From the NCBI RefSeq assembly GCF_002831665.1, contig NZ_CP025118.1, positions 2,790,001-2,854,000 on the forward strand: a DNA stretch of 64,000 nt, read 5' to 3'. The position numbers were made by a program, and so were the translations under genes. The stretch comes from Lacinutrix sp. Bg11-31. GTDB lineage: Bacteria; Bacteroidota; Bacteroidia; Flavobacteriales; Flavobacteriaceae. The notes under the pieces are model-generated. The model did no database searches. It was given only the letters and a program-made list of their open reading frames with translations, and was not told where the DNA came from. The first letter of the stretch is position 1; the number at the start of each line of letters is the position of its first letter. Shown piece after piece: positions 1-7,509 of this stretch.

Positions 1-679
1 CTTCACTAATACCTGCAATAATGCGATTACGTTTTAAAAAGTTATTACGATCAAATTTAGCAGTGCTCCAAAAATCGGTATAGAAACCGCCATTACCCTC
101 AACCTCAGCCATATATTTTTTATGTGTTTTAGGATATATTTGGTTTAAACCATGCGCCAAACAACCAATAGTTTGCAAATTATGTTTTATAGCTGCTTTT
201 TGTGCAGTAATATCTGTACCATAAGCAAAACCAGAAACTATAACCGGATCGTAAATAGCGAGTTCTTCAACTAGCTTTTCGCAAAACGCAATACCAGAAG
301 TGGTAATTTTACGCGCACCCACAATACTAATAATGTGCTTTTTATTCAAGTTTATATTTCCAGCTTCAAAAAGCAAAATAGGACTGTCGATACAATGTTT
401 TAGTCTTTCAGGATAGGAATCAGAATTAAAATAATGTGTTTTTAGGCCTTCATCTTTAATAAATTTAAGTTCGGCTTCTGCTGCTTCAAGGTGATTTCGG
501 CTAAATAAATCGGAAATAGTAACACTTCCAATTCCATCAATTTTTAAGAGGTTTTGCCTCTTCTCTTTAAGCACAGCTTCGGCAGAACCACAGTGGGAAA
601 TGAGTTTTTTTGCTGTTACATCACCAATTTTAATGACATTTTGTAGCGCTAAAGTGTAAAGCAAGTCGTTTTCCGTCAT
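1..679 (-). CDS. dprA: DNA processing protein DprA (5' part, runs off window)
   Basis: I translated this by hand from the ATG at 677-679; 226 codons are present and the C-terminus lies beyond the left edge. DprA/Smf binds incoming single-stranded DNA during natural transformation and loads RecA. An N-terminal helical region is followed by the Rossmann-like core: SIVGARKITTSG, then SGFAYGTDITAQKAA (a variant of the usual GxDxxAH motif), CLAHGLNQIYPKTHKK and NFLKRNRIIAGIS. These motifs in order identify the family. The gene diverges from the HU/SPOR gene, with about 104 bases between the two starts. Confidence 0.93.
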   Translation of the reverse strand, partial: MTENDLLYTLALQNVIKIGDVTAKKLISHCGSAEAVLKEKRQNLLKIDGIGSVTISDLFSRNHLEAAEAELKFIKDEGLKTHYFNSDSYPERLKHCIDSPILLFEAGNINLNKKHIISIVGARKITTSGIAFCEKLVEELAIYDPVIVSGFAYGTDITAQKAAIKHNLQTIGCLAHGLNQIYPKTHKKYMAEVEGNGGFYTDFWSTAKFDRNNFLKRNRIIAGISE

Positions 680-770
680 TTTATCTAATTGATTTTGAGA
701 CTACAATAAAAGAATTTTAATGGTGTTAATAACTAATAGGGCCTACATTTTATTCCCTAATAAAAAATCT

Positions 771-778
771 TAACTTTG
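771..778 (+). promoter_or_regulatory. -7 promoter box TAACTTTG
   Basis: This is an exact match to the Bacteroidota -7 consensus TAnnTTTG. It ends only 5 bases before the ATG at 784, so the predicted transcript would be leaderless or nearly so. No clear TTG -33 box lies at the expected distance. Confidence 0.5.
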
Positions 779-783
779 TTTCT

Positions 784-1722
784 ATGCAATTAGAGACTTA
801 CATAAGCGATTTATTATACCGTTACGAATGTGTTACTGTACCTGAGTTTGGTGCTTTTTTATCACAACGCGTATCTGCAACTGTTCACGAAACTACAAAT
901 GCTTTTTATCCGCCAAAAAAACGATTATCGTTTAACGAGCAAATACAAACTAACGATGGCTTATTAGCACGTTATATTGCTGATGTAGAAAAAATACCTT
1001 TTGAAGCTGCTACCGAAAAAATTGCAAAACGTGTAAAATCTCTTAAGTCTAATTTAACTGAAGGTGAAACACTTTCTCTTGAAAATATTGGTGATTTAAA
1101 GCTTAATAGCGAAGGAAAAATAGAGTTTAACCCAAGCTATCACTTAAACTATTTAACTAATGCTTTTGGATTGTCTCAATTAGTTTCTCCTGCTGTAACA
1201 CGCGAAGTTTACAAAGAAGAAGTTGACGCGATTGAAAAAGTAATTCCGTTAACAATTACTCCAGAAAAACGTAAAACTAGACCTTATCTTAAATATGCTG
1301 CTATTGCTTTAATTGCACTAACTATAAGTGGTTTGGTTTCTGGTAATAATTATATAAATGAGATTGAATCTCAAAACCAAATTGCACAAGAAGAAGCTAA
1401 CACACAATTAGAAACTAAAATTCAAGAAGCTACTTTTATTATTAGTAATCCATTGCCTGCTGCAACATTAAATGTAAGTAAGCAATCTGGAAACTATCAT
1501 ATAGTTGCTGGCGCTTTTAGAATGGAAGAAAACTGTGATAAAAAAGTAACACAATTAAAAGAGCAAGGTTTTAAAGCTCGAAAAATTGGTGCTAATAAAT
1601 ACGGTTTACATCAAGTTGCTTACTCTAGTTTTACTGATAGAAACGAAGCGCTTCGCGAGTTAAATTCTATTCGTAAAAGCAACAATGAAGCTGCTTGGTT
1701 ATTGGTTAAAAACTTAGACTAA
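784..1722 (+). CDS. HU-domain (CCDC81-type) SPOR protein, membrane-anchored
   Basis: 312 residues. The N-terminus (MQLETYISDLLYRYECVTVP, then EFGAFLSQR) is typical of the CCDC81-like prokaryotic HU domain family of Bacteroidota, so the start is secure. One membrane segment lies near residues 168-188 (YAAIALIALTISGL). The last 75 or so residues (from about 235, GNYHIVAGAFRMEENCDKK) form a SPOR domain, which in other proteins binds denuded peptidoglycan at division sites. The layout suggests a cytoplasmic DNA-binding-like head linked through the inner membrane to a peptidoglycan sensor. That bridging role is inferred. It is read away from dprA and is followed by the thioesterase gene on the same strand. 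Confidence 0.85.
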   Translation: MQLETYISDLLYRYECVTVPEFGAFLSQRVSATVHETTNAFYPPKKRLSFNEQIQTNDGLLARYIADVEKIPFEAATEKIAKRVKSLKSNLTEGETLSLENIGDLKLNSEGKIEFNPSYHLNYLTNAFGLSQLVSPAVTREVYKEEVDAIEKVIPLTITPEKRKTRPYLKYAAIALIALTISGLVSGNNYINEIESQNQIAQEEANTQLETKIQEATFIISNPLPAATLNVSKQSGNYHIVAGAFRMEENCDKKVTQLKEQGFKARKIGANKYGLHQVAYSSFTDRNEALRELNSIRKSNNEAAWLLVKNLD

Positions 1723-1771
1723 TTTTCTCTTAATATTTTCTAAAACTTAAGGCTGAGCTTCTAAATCGGCT

Positions 1772-1779
1772 TACCTTTG
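1772..1779 (+). promoter_or_regulatory. -7 promoter box TACCTTTG for the thioesterase gene
   Basis: This matches TAnnTTTG exactly and lies in the gap between the SPOR gene and the thioesterase gene. It predicts a leader of about 110 bases ending in the hairpin at 1873-1890. No good -33 box is visible. Confidence 0.45.
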
Positions 1780-1872
1780 CATTTCTAAATTTTACACTAA
1801 GTATTATTGAGATTGAAATATATTTCAGCTAAAAATAATGAAGTGTAAATTAAGAGAAACTCATTAAACAGA

Positions 1873-1890
1873 TTCCTGCTTTCGCAGGAA
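1873..1890 (+). repeat. Hairpin TTCCTGC-tttc-GCAGGAA just before a start codon
   Basis: A perfect 7-bp stem ends 5 bases before the thioesterase ATG. It resembles short intergenic palindromes that are common in flavobacterial genomes (recalled, not searched). In the mRNA it would sit where the ribosome binds, so it might damp translation. That effect is inferred. Confidence 0.55.
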
Positions 1891-1895
1891 ATATT

Positions 1896-2405
1896 ATGGA
1901 AGCAAGAACAGCAAAAGAATCAAGAACAATAATGACAGATATGGTTTTACCTGGTGAAACCAACCCAATTAACAACCTTTTTGGTGGTGAATTATTGGCT
2001 AGAATGGATCGTGCTGCAGGTATTAGTGCGCGTCGTCATTCTAGACGTGTTGTAGTAACAGCATCTGTTAATCACGTTGCTTTTAATCGTGCTATTCCTT
2101 TAGGGAGTGTTGTAACTGTAGATGCTAAAGTGTCTCGTGCTTTTAAAAGCTCTATGGAAATTTATATAGACGTTTGGATAGAAGACAGAGAGTCTGGCGT
2201 AAAAGCCAAAGCTAATGAAGCTATTTATACTTTTGTTGCTGTAGACGAAACGGGAAGACCTGTTCGTGTACCAGAATTAACTCCTGAAACCGAAGAAGAA
2301 ATTAAACGTTTTGAAGGTGCTTTAAGACGAAAGCAATTAAGTTTGTTACTAGCTGGTAAAATAAAACCTAATGATGCTACAGAGTTGAAGGCGCTCTTTG
2401 AGTAG
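1896..2405 (+). CDS. Acyl-CoA thioesterase (hotdog fold)
   Basis: 169 residues. It hydrolyses acyl-CoA to free acid and CoA in the cytoplasm. The pattern MVLPGETNPINNLFGGELLA followed by MDRAAGISARRHSRR and ASVNHVAFNRAIPLGS is diagnostic of the YciA/BfiT-type hotdog thioesterases, and NxxxN..FGG carries the active-site region. A C-terminal helical tail of about 35 residues follows the hotdog core. The gene converges on the envC-like gene, with only 46 bases between them, mostly taken by a palindrome. Acyl chain preference cannot be judged. Confidence 0.88.
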   Translation: MEARTAKESRTIMTDMVLPGETNPINNLFGGELLARMDRAAGISARRHSRRVVVTASVNHVAFNRAIPLGSVVTVDAKVSRAFKSSMEIYIDVWIEDRESGVKAKANEAIYTFVAVDETGRPVRVPELTPETEEEIKRFEGALRRKQLSLLLAGKIKPNDATELKALFE

Positions 2406-2419
2406 AAATTTAACTAAGA

Positions 2420-2440
2420 ATCCTGAAGCAATTTCAGGAT
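2420..2440. repeat. Palindrome ATCCTGAA-gcaat-TTCAGGAT
   Basis: An 8-bp perfect stem lies between the convergent thioesterase and EnvC-like genes. There is no T-run on either side, so it looks like a short intergenic repeat rather than a standard terminator. It could still stabilise 3' ends. Confidence 0.55.
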
Positions 2441-2451
2441 GACACTTTGCA

Positions 2452-3681
2452 TCACATCTTAAAAATCCAACTAGAAGGATTCTGAGTTTTATTATCCTTA
2501 TCTATTCTAAATTTTAAAACAGTTTCGCCTGTTGTAGGATTAGTAAAAACCTCACCTATTTCTTGTTTGGTTTTAACCTTATCTCCTGTTTTTACGAATA
2601 TTTTACCAAGATTCTGATAAGTAGTAATATAATTACCATGCTTTATCATTACAATAGGATTGCTACGTTTAGGCTTTAAAATTCCCATAACTTCTCCATT
2701 AAACACAGCACGAACTTTTGCACCTTTTTCTGTCGAAATTCTTACACCATTACTGTTAATAGTTAAATTACGATCTACAGGAGATGGTTGCTTACCATAA
2801 CGTAGTTTTACAACACCTTTTTCTACTGGCCAAGGTAATTTACCTTTATTACCTAAAAAGTCTGCAGCGAGCGCTCTAGCTTCTGCTGTTAATGCAAAGC
2901 CCTTAGATTTTGTAGATTTCTTTACACCAGCTTTTTTGTTTGAAGCTGCAATGGCATCTCTAATTAATTTATCTATTTGACCATCTATACGTCTCGCTTC
3001 TTTTTGCTTTGATTTAATTTGAGCAGTATATTTATTTAAGTCTTTTTTAATAGACTTCATAATAGTTTCGTGCTGCTTACGCTCTATTTCTAAAGTCTTT
3101 TGTTCTTTTTTATTTTCCGAAATAAGTTTACTCTTTGCTTCTTTTTGAACCAACAAATTGGTGTTTGCCTCTTGAAGCGCTATTGTTTTAATCTTTATTT
3201 TATCGGCTTGTTCTTTTTGGTAATCTGCATATTGATTTAAATACTGAACACGTTTGTAAGCTTGTTTAAAATTAGTTGCAGACAATAAAAACATTACACG
3301 ACTTTGCTTGTTTTTATTTTTATATGCTTTCTGAAGCATTTTAGCATAACCTTCTTTTAAAAGGGTTAACTCATCGCGATTGGTAGTTATTTGTTTTTGA
3401 TTGGTATTAATTTCACGTGTTAATAAATTGGCTTGTTGATTGGTAACTTTTATAAGATTCTCACGAACACTAACCTTGTGGTTTAAATCTTCTATTTGAG
3501 AAACCTCTGACTTTTTTTTCGATTGATTTGAAGATAATAATTTATTTATCTGCTGAATTTCTCTTGACAACTCCTTACGTCTAGCTTCTAACTCCTCTTG
3601 TTTTCCGCTTTGTGCAAAAACAAATGCACTGCTAAAAAACAGGAGACTAAAAACTAACACTTTATTTTGAAACTTGGTCAT
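2452..3681 (-). CDS. EnvC-like murein hydrolase activator (coiled coil plus degenerate M23/LytM domain)
   Basis: 409 residues with a signal peptide (about 1-23, ending AFVFAQ), a long charged coiled coil (about 25-250), and a C-terminal LytM/M23 domain (about 280-409, with LPWPVEKGVVKLRYGKQ and GVRISTEKGAKVRAVFNGEV). The M23 zinc ligands are not all present: there is no HxH near the end (VMIKHGNYITTYQNLGK and the last strands lack it). This fits an EnvC-type activator of amidases rather than an active peptidase. It acts in the periplasm at the septum. Its ATG overlaps the stop of the DUF4292 gene as TAATG, so the two are translationally coupled. Confidence 0.87.
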   Translation of the reverse strand: MTKFQNKVLVFSLLFFSSAFVFAQSGKQEELEARRKELSREIQQINKLLSSNQSKKKSEVSQIEDLNHKVSVRENLIKVTNQQANLLTREINTNQKQITTNRDELTLLKEGYAKMLQKAYKNKNKQSRVMFLLSATNFKQAYKRVQYLNQYADYQKEQADKIKIKTIALQEANTNLLVQKEAKSKLISENKKEQKTLEIERKQHETIMKSIKKDLNKYTAQIKSKQKEARRIDGQIDKLIRDAIAASNKKAGVKKSTKSKGFALTAEARALAADFLGNKGKLPWPVEKGVVKLRYGKQPSPVDRNLTINSNGVRISTEKGAKVRAVFNGEVMGILKPKRSNPIVMIKHGNYITTYQNLGKIFVKTGDKVKTKQEIGEVFTNPTTGETVLKFRIDKDNKTQNPSSWIFKM

Positions 3682-4457
3682 TATTTTAATTCTATTTGGT
3701 CGTAACCTGAAGGAATCCTAAAAGGAAACCTAAGCTTTTGGTTTAACTCTATGCCCTTATATTCAAGGTCTATTATTAATTGATCTTTATTTTCTAAAGC
3801 AAGAATTTTTATGCGCTCTGGAAGAATCTCTTTCTCTACTTCTTGATATGCTAAATAGTCTATTTCAAGCAGGCGTTTTTCTTTAGATTGCGAAATTTCT
3901 TGAGAATCCATTTTAAAATGCGTTGGGTTAAAAAGCAAAAACAATTCGAATAAATCGTTTTGGTTTTTAGGCTGTAGCAGATACGATTTTTCAAACACAG
4001 AAGCTTCGTAGTCTTTTGTATTTGGTTTAAAAACAGGTTCTCCTAAAAGTAAAGCTTGTATTTTGTTAAAGTCTAAATGGGTTCCTAACAACTCGCTTAA
4101 ATAAGTGAAATCACCATCAAAATAAGTGCCATCTAATTTGTTGTAAAACGCAACTCTTGTTGGTGTAATTAAAGTTTTTACAATACCTAGCTTACTCATC
4201 CAGATGGTTTTACCTTTTTCTATCCTTAAAGAGACAGAAACAGATTGCGACTTTTTACCATCGTTAGATTCAATTTTCAATCTAGCGCTTAGCATCTTAA
4301 ACTTGGATTCGCTTTTAGCGTTATTTTTTATAATTTGGCGTGCTGAAAGATTCGCATTTAACGTACCATTATCTGTGATTGTTTTCGCAGATCTACAACT
4401 TACAAAACCAATACAAAGTATAAGTATTAGCGATACTACTTGAGGTTTAAATGTCAT
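3681..4457 (-). CDS. DUF4292 lipoprotein
   Basis: 258 residues. A short lipoprotein signal ends at Cys21 (LCIGFVSC). The rest is a mostly beta-stranded domain with conserved-looking stretches such as MSKLGIVKTLITPTRVAFYN and YLSELLGTHLDFNKIQALLL. This matches the DUF4292 family of Bacteroidota, whose fold is thought to resemble LolB/LppX-type lipid-binding lipoproteins (recalled). It is probably an outer-membrane-facing lipoprotein. It sits directly between the TPR gene (zero gap) and the EnvC-like gene (1-base overlap), so it belongs to the same operon. A role in lipoprotein or envelope transport is inferred only. Confidence 0.78.
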   Translation of the reverse strand: MTFKPQVVSLILILCIGFVSCRSAKTITDNGTLNANLSARQIIKNNAKSESKFKMLSARLKIESNDGKKSQSVSVSLRIEKGKTIWMSKLGIVKTLITPTRVAFYNKLDGTYFDGDFTYLSELLGTHLDFNKIQALLLGEPVFKPNTKDYEASVFEKSYLLQPKNQNDLFELFLLFNPTHFKMDSQEISQSKEKRLLEIDYLAYQEVEKEILPERIKILALENKDQLIIDLEYKGIELNQKLRFPFRIPSGYDQIELK

Positions 4458-5822
4458 TTAATTAGGGATTTCTAATTTTTTCGCTTTATCACTAAACGTC
4501 TTTGCTTTAGCTAAATTGTTTAAACCAGTATAAGCTTTACTTAATTGCTTATAAAAATCTGCTTCCATTTTATTATCTTCTATAATATAATCTAAACCTG
4601 TTTCAATAATTTCTATAGCATCATTGTATTTTGTTAATTGGTTTAGTGCAACACCATTAATAAGATAAAGCACTGGTTGAGAAGGATACTTTTCTAAGCC
4701 TTCGGCACTTTTTTGTTCCGCTTTATCGAACTCACTTAAATCTAAATGCAGTAAAATAATATTTCTTAATATTCCAAAATTGTCAGGCTCTATAACTTGT
4801 GCTTTTGCGTAGTATTCTATTGCTTTAATTTTATCGTCTTTTGCTAAATAGTATTGTGCTATTTCAATAAAAGTTTTTGCATCTGCAGCACTTTCACTAA
4901 CCAAAGATGTAATGTCTACTAAATCTTTTTCGTATTGTGGGTTCTTACTCACATAGTTTACAAAATCTGCTAGTACTTTTAGTTTCGCTTCTGGTTTAAT
5001 TTGCCTACTGCCTAAAACTACTTTCATAGACTTTATAGCCATTTCTGCTTCATCATCATCTAAATAAAATTTATATAATGCTAAGTGCACTAATTGCGAT
5101 TCTGGATGTACTTTTAATAATTTCTTAGCAGTTTCAAACGCTTTCTTTATCTCGTTACTTTCGCTATATCTAAATATTAAAGCTAGGTAGTTTTTTTCGG
5201 CATCTGGATTATCGTCTACACGCTCTTCAAGGTTTTTAATTTGCTGCTTTTTTTGTCCTGTAGCATTATAAATCTGATGTCGTAAACGATCTCTTTGATC
5301 TGAAGTACCTATTTCTTCATCTAAATCATCAAGCACTTTAAGTGCATCTTTAAAGTTTTTTGTTCTTACATATAACATGGCTAAATCCTCCTTGTAATCT
5401 GGATGGTATTTTACCAGTTGCTTGATTGTTTTTATGGCTTTATCGTAGTCTTTTTGTTGCGCATAGCTTTCGTACAGTTCGTCTAAATACCACTCGTTAT
5501 CTGGCTCTTTACTCACTGCTTTTTTTAGTGCATCTTCAGCAGCGCCAAAGTTTTTAAGCTTATTGTAATTTTTACCTAATTCGAAATACAAAATAGATTG
5601 CGAGTCGTCCATTTCAATACATTTTTGTAATGCTGTAATGGCTTTATCGTAGTTTTCTATTGCTTTTTCTTTTAGTGCTTCGTAAAAAAGTTCTTGAAAC
5701 TCGTCTGATACATTTCCTAAATCATCATCTGGTGTTGCATTAAAATCTACTTGCGCAGAAGCAACTACCGGAAATAGCAGTATTCCGAAGATAAAAAGTA
5801 ATATATAGCTTAGTTTTTTCAT
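4458..5822 (-). CDS. Secreted tetratricopeptide-repeat protein
   Basis: 454 residues. A signal peptide (about 1-23, LLFPVVASAQ) is followed by at least nine TPR-like helical pairs, for example AITALQKCIEMDDSQSILYF, NFGAAEDALKKAVSKEPDNE and IKAIEYYAKAQVIEPDNFGI. No catalytic domain is visible, so it is likely a periplasmic scaffold. The stop codon abuts the DUF4292 ATG with no gap. It follows the nucleotidyltransferase gene after 89 bases that hold a short repeat. Confidence 0.85.
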   Translation of the reverse strand: MKKLSYILLFIFGILLFPVVASAQVDFNATPDDDLGNVSDEFQELFYEALKEKAIENYDKAITALQKCIEMDDSQSILYFELGKNYNKLKNFGAAEDALKKAVSKEPDNEWYLDELYESYAQQKDYDKAIKTIKQLVKYHPDYKEDLAMLYVRTKNFKDALKVLDDLDEEIGTSDQRDRLRHQIYNATGQKKQQIKNLEERVDDNPDAEKNYLALIFRYSESNEIKKAFETAKKLLKVHPESQLVHLALYKFYLDDDEAEMAIKSMKVVLGSRQIKPEAKLKVLADFVNYVSKNPQYEKDLVDITSLVSESAADAKTFIEIAQYYLAKDDKIKAIEYYAKAQVIEPDNFGILRNIILLHLDLSEFDKAEQKSAEGLEKYPSQPVLYLINGVALNQLTKYNDAIEIIETGLDYIIEDNKMEADFYKQLSKAYTGLNNLAKAKTFSDKAKKLEIPN

Positions 5823-5829
5823 TTATGTT

Positions 5830-5857
5830 AGATTCTTCGCTCTCGCTCTAAATGACA
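5830..5857. repeat. Short intergenic repeat, copy 1 (agattcttcgct type)
   Basis: It shares the 12-mer agattcttcgct and a similar right half (ending aaatgaca) with the element at 7481-7507. Both lie in gaps of the same minus-strand operon. It is probably a dispersed flavobacterial intergenic element. Confidence 0.5.
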
Positions 5858-5911
5858 CTTCAAAAATTATTCCAAAAAATCAATAAGATTTCTGCCTTCA
5901 CATGAACTCAG

Positions 5912-6931
5912 TTATTCTAAAATAGAATAATCACCAATACTAATTTTAGTAAATTTTCCATCGTACTTCACGTGGTTACCAATCATGGCTTCGTCTAAAT
6001 TAGCATTTTTTATTGTTGTTTCATTCTGAATAAGGCTATTTTTAATTGTGCTGTCTTCAATAGTACAGTTATTCCCAATAGAAACATTTGGCCCAATTGT
6101 AGTGTTTTTTAAAACAACATTTTCACCAATATAGCAAGGTTCAATAATATTTGAATTTTCATTTTTTACAGAATCTGCTATTAATTTCTCTTCGCCATCT
6201 GCTTTTAAGAAACCTAACATACGTTGGTTTGTTTCTAGAGTTACTGCTTTATTTCCGCAGTCCATCCATTCGCTAACTTCTCCAGTTTTAAAAACTTTCC
6301 CATTTGCCATCATGCCTTTAATACCATCATTAATTTGGTATTCTCCACCATTAATGATGTTATTATCTAGTACTTTTTGTAGCTCATCTTTTAAATATGA
6401 AACTTCTTTAAAGTAGTAAATTCCAATTACTGCTAAATCGCTAACAAATTGCTCTGGCTTTTCTACCAATTCTACAATTTCTTTGTTATCGTTTAATTTA
6501 ACAACACCATAAGCTTCTGGTTGATCTACCTGTTTTACCCAAATAACAGCATCTGCTTCTGGATCTAAATTAAAATCCGCACGAATTAACGTATCTGCAT
6601 AAGCGATAACTGCTGGTCCAGAAAGTGATTCTTTTGCACACATAATAGCATGACCAGTACCTAATGGTTGATCTTGTCTATAAATAGAAGCTTTTGCTCC
6701 TAATCCTTTTGCTAAATCTTTTAAACTTGAAACAACATCGTCTCCAAACCAAGCTGGATCACCTAAAACAAAGGCTATTTCTTCAATAGGTTGGTTTAAT
6801 ACTTTTACTATATCTTTTACCAAACGATGTACAATTGGTTGTCCTGCTACTGGAATTAATGGTTTTGGTACTGTTAAACTATGTGGACGCAGTCGAGAAC
6901 CTCTTCCTGCCATTGGTACTATTATTTTCAT
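5912..6931 (-). CDS. Sugar-phosphate nucleotidyltransferase with left-handed beta-helix tail
   Basis: 339 residues. The N-terminal NTP-transferase domain begins KIIVPMAGRGSRLRPHSLTV followed by PKPLIPVAGQPI, the GxGxRL...PKP signature that binds the nucleotide. AYADTLIRADF carries the metal-binding Asp, and VELVEKP is also typical. Residues from about 255 (PCYIGENVVLKNTTIGPNV) form hexapeptide repeats. It makes an NDP-sugar from a sugar 1-phosphate, but the substrate cannot be told from sequence. It lies between dut and the TPR gene in the envelope operon, not in the polysaccharide locus. Confidence 0.85.
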   Translation of the reverse strand: MKIIVPMAGRGSRLRPHSLTVPKPLIPVAGQPIVHRLVKDIVKVLNQPIEEIAFVLGDPAWFGDDVVSSLKDLAKGLGAKASIYRQDQPLGTGHAIMCAKESLSGPAVIAYADTLIRADFNLDPEADAVIWVKQVDQPEAYGVVKLNDNKEIVELVEKPEQFVSDLAVIGIYYFKEVSYLKDELQKVLDNNIINGGEYQINDGIKGMMANGKVFKTGEVSEWMDCGNKAVTLETNQRMLGFLKADGEEKLIADSVKNENSNIIEPCYIGENVVLKNTTIGPNVSIGNNCTIEDSTIKNSLIQNETTIKNANLDEAMIGNHVKYDGKFTKISIGDYSILE

Positions 6932-6950
6932 ATTAAAATCTTTATTTTCA

Positions 6951-6970
6951 TTTCTGCAAAAGCGAAAATC
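6951..6970. repeat. Imperfect palindrome TTTCTGC-aaaa-GCGAAA
   Basis: This short imperfect inverted repeat lies in the 107-base gap between dut and the nucleotidyltransferase. Its sequence type recurs in flavobacterial intergenic DNA (recalled). Confidence 0.35.
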
Positions 6971-6995
6971 TATTAATTAAACATTATGCTTCTAT

Positions 6996-7020
6996 ACCTA
7001 TCAGGTTTTAAAAAACCTTG
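6996..7020. repeat. Palindromic element around AGGTTTT/AAAACCT
   Basis: A 7-bp arm at 7003-7009 pairs with 7012-7018, with the flanks tacctatc and tgtaagaa. It lies between dut and the nucleotidyltransferase, next to a second repeat type at 6951-6970. Confidence 0.4.
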
Positions 7021-7038
7021 TAAGAAACTTGTATTCAT

Positions 7039-7473
7039 TTATTTTACTCCTGTGCTTCCAAAACCGCCTTCTCCTCTTTTGGTTTCAGAAAGTGTTTCAA
7101 CTTGAAGCCACTGGGCTCTTTCGTGTTTAGCAATCACTAATTGTGCAATACGCTCTCCATTTTCTATGCTAAATTCTTCCGAAGATAAATTTATCAAAAT
7201 TACACCTACTTCTCCTCTGTAATCTGCATCTATAGTTCCTGGCGCATTAAGTACTGTAACACCTTTTTTAATAGCTAGACCGCTTCTTGGTCTTACTTGT
7301 GCTTCTATGCCAATTGGAAGCTCTAAAAACAGCCCTGTTGGTACGATTGCGCGTTCCATAGGTTTTAATATAATAGATTCTTGAATATTAGCTCGAAGAT
7401 CCATTCCTGCAGAAGCAATGGTTTCGTAATGTGGTAATGCGTGAGTGGATTTGTTTATTATTTTTATATTCAT
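7039..7473 (-). CDS. dut: dUTP diphosphatase (dUTPase)
   Basis: 144 residues, the normal length for the trimeric enzyme that cleaves dUTP to dUMP and pyrophosphate. All five family motifs are visible: [33 protein letters not shown] with the catalytic Asp; GERIAQLVI; and the C-terminal [10 protein letters not shown] that closes over the active site. It sits between the flippase gene (36-base gap holding a repeat) and the nucleotidyltransferase gene. Confidence 0.97.
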   Translation of the reverse strand: MNIKIINKSTHALPHYETIASAGMDLRANIQESIILKPMERAIVPTGLFLELPIGIEAQVRPRSGLAIKKGVTVLNAPGTIDADYRGEVGVILINLSSEEFSIENGERIAQLVIAKHERAQWLQVETLSETKRGEGGFGSTGVK

Positions 7474-7480
7474 TTTAATA

Positions 7481-7507
7481 AGATTCTTCGCTGTGCTTTG
7501 AATAACA
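7481..7507. repeat. Short intergenic repeat, copy 2 (agattcttcgct type)
   Basis: It begins with the same 12-mer as the element at 5830-5857 and ends aataaca. It fills most of the gap between the flippase and dut. Confidence 0.5.
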
Positions 7508-7509
7508 GA

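Noticed and set aside
5830..7507. Repeats as a CRISPR array
   Set aside because: Copies are few, imperfect and more than 1.6 kb apart, with genes between. There are no regular spacers and no cas genes.
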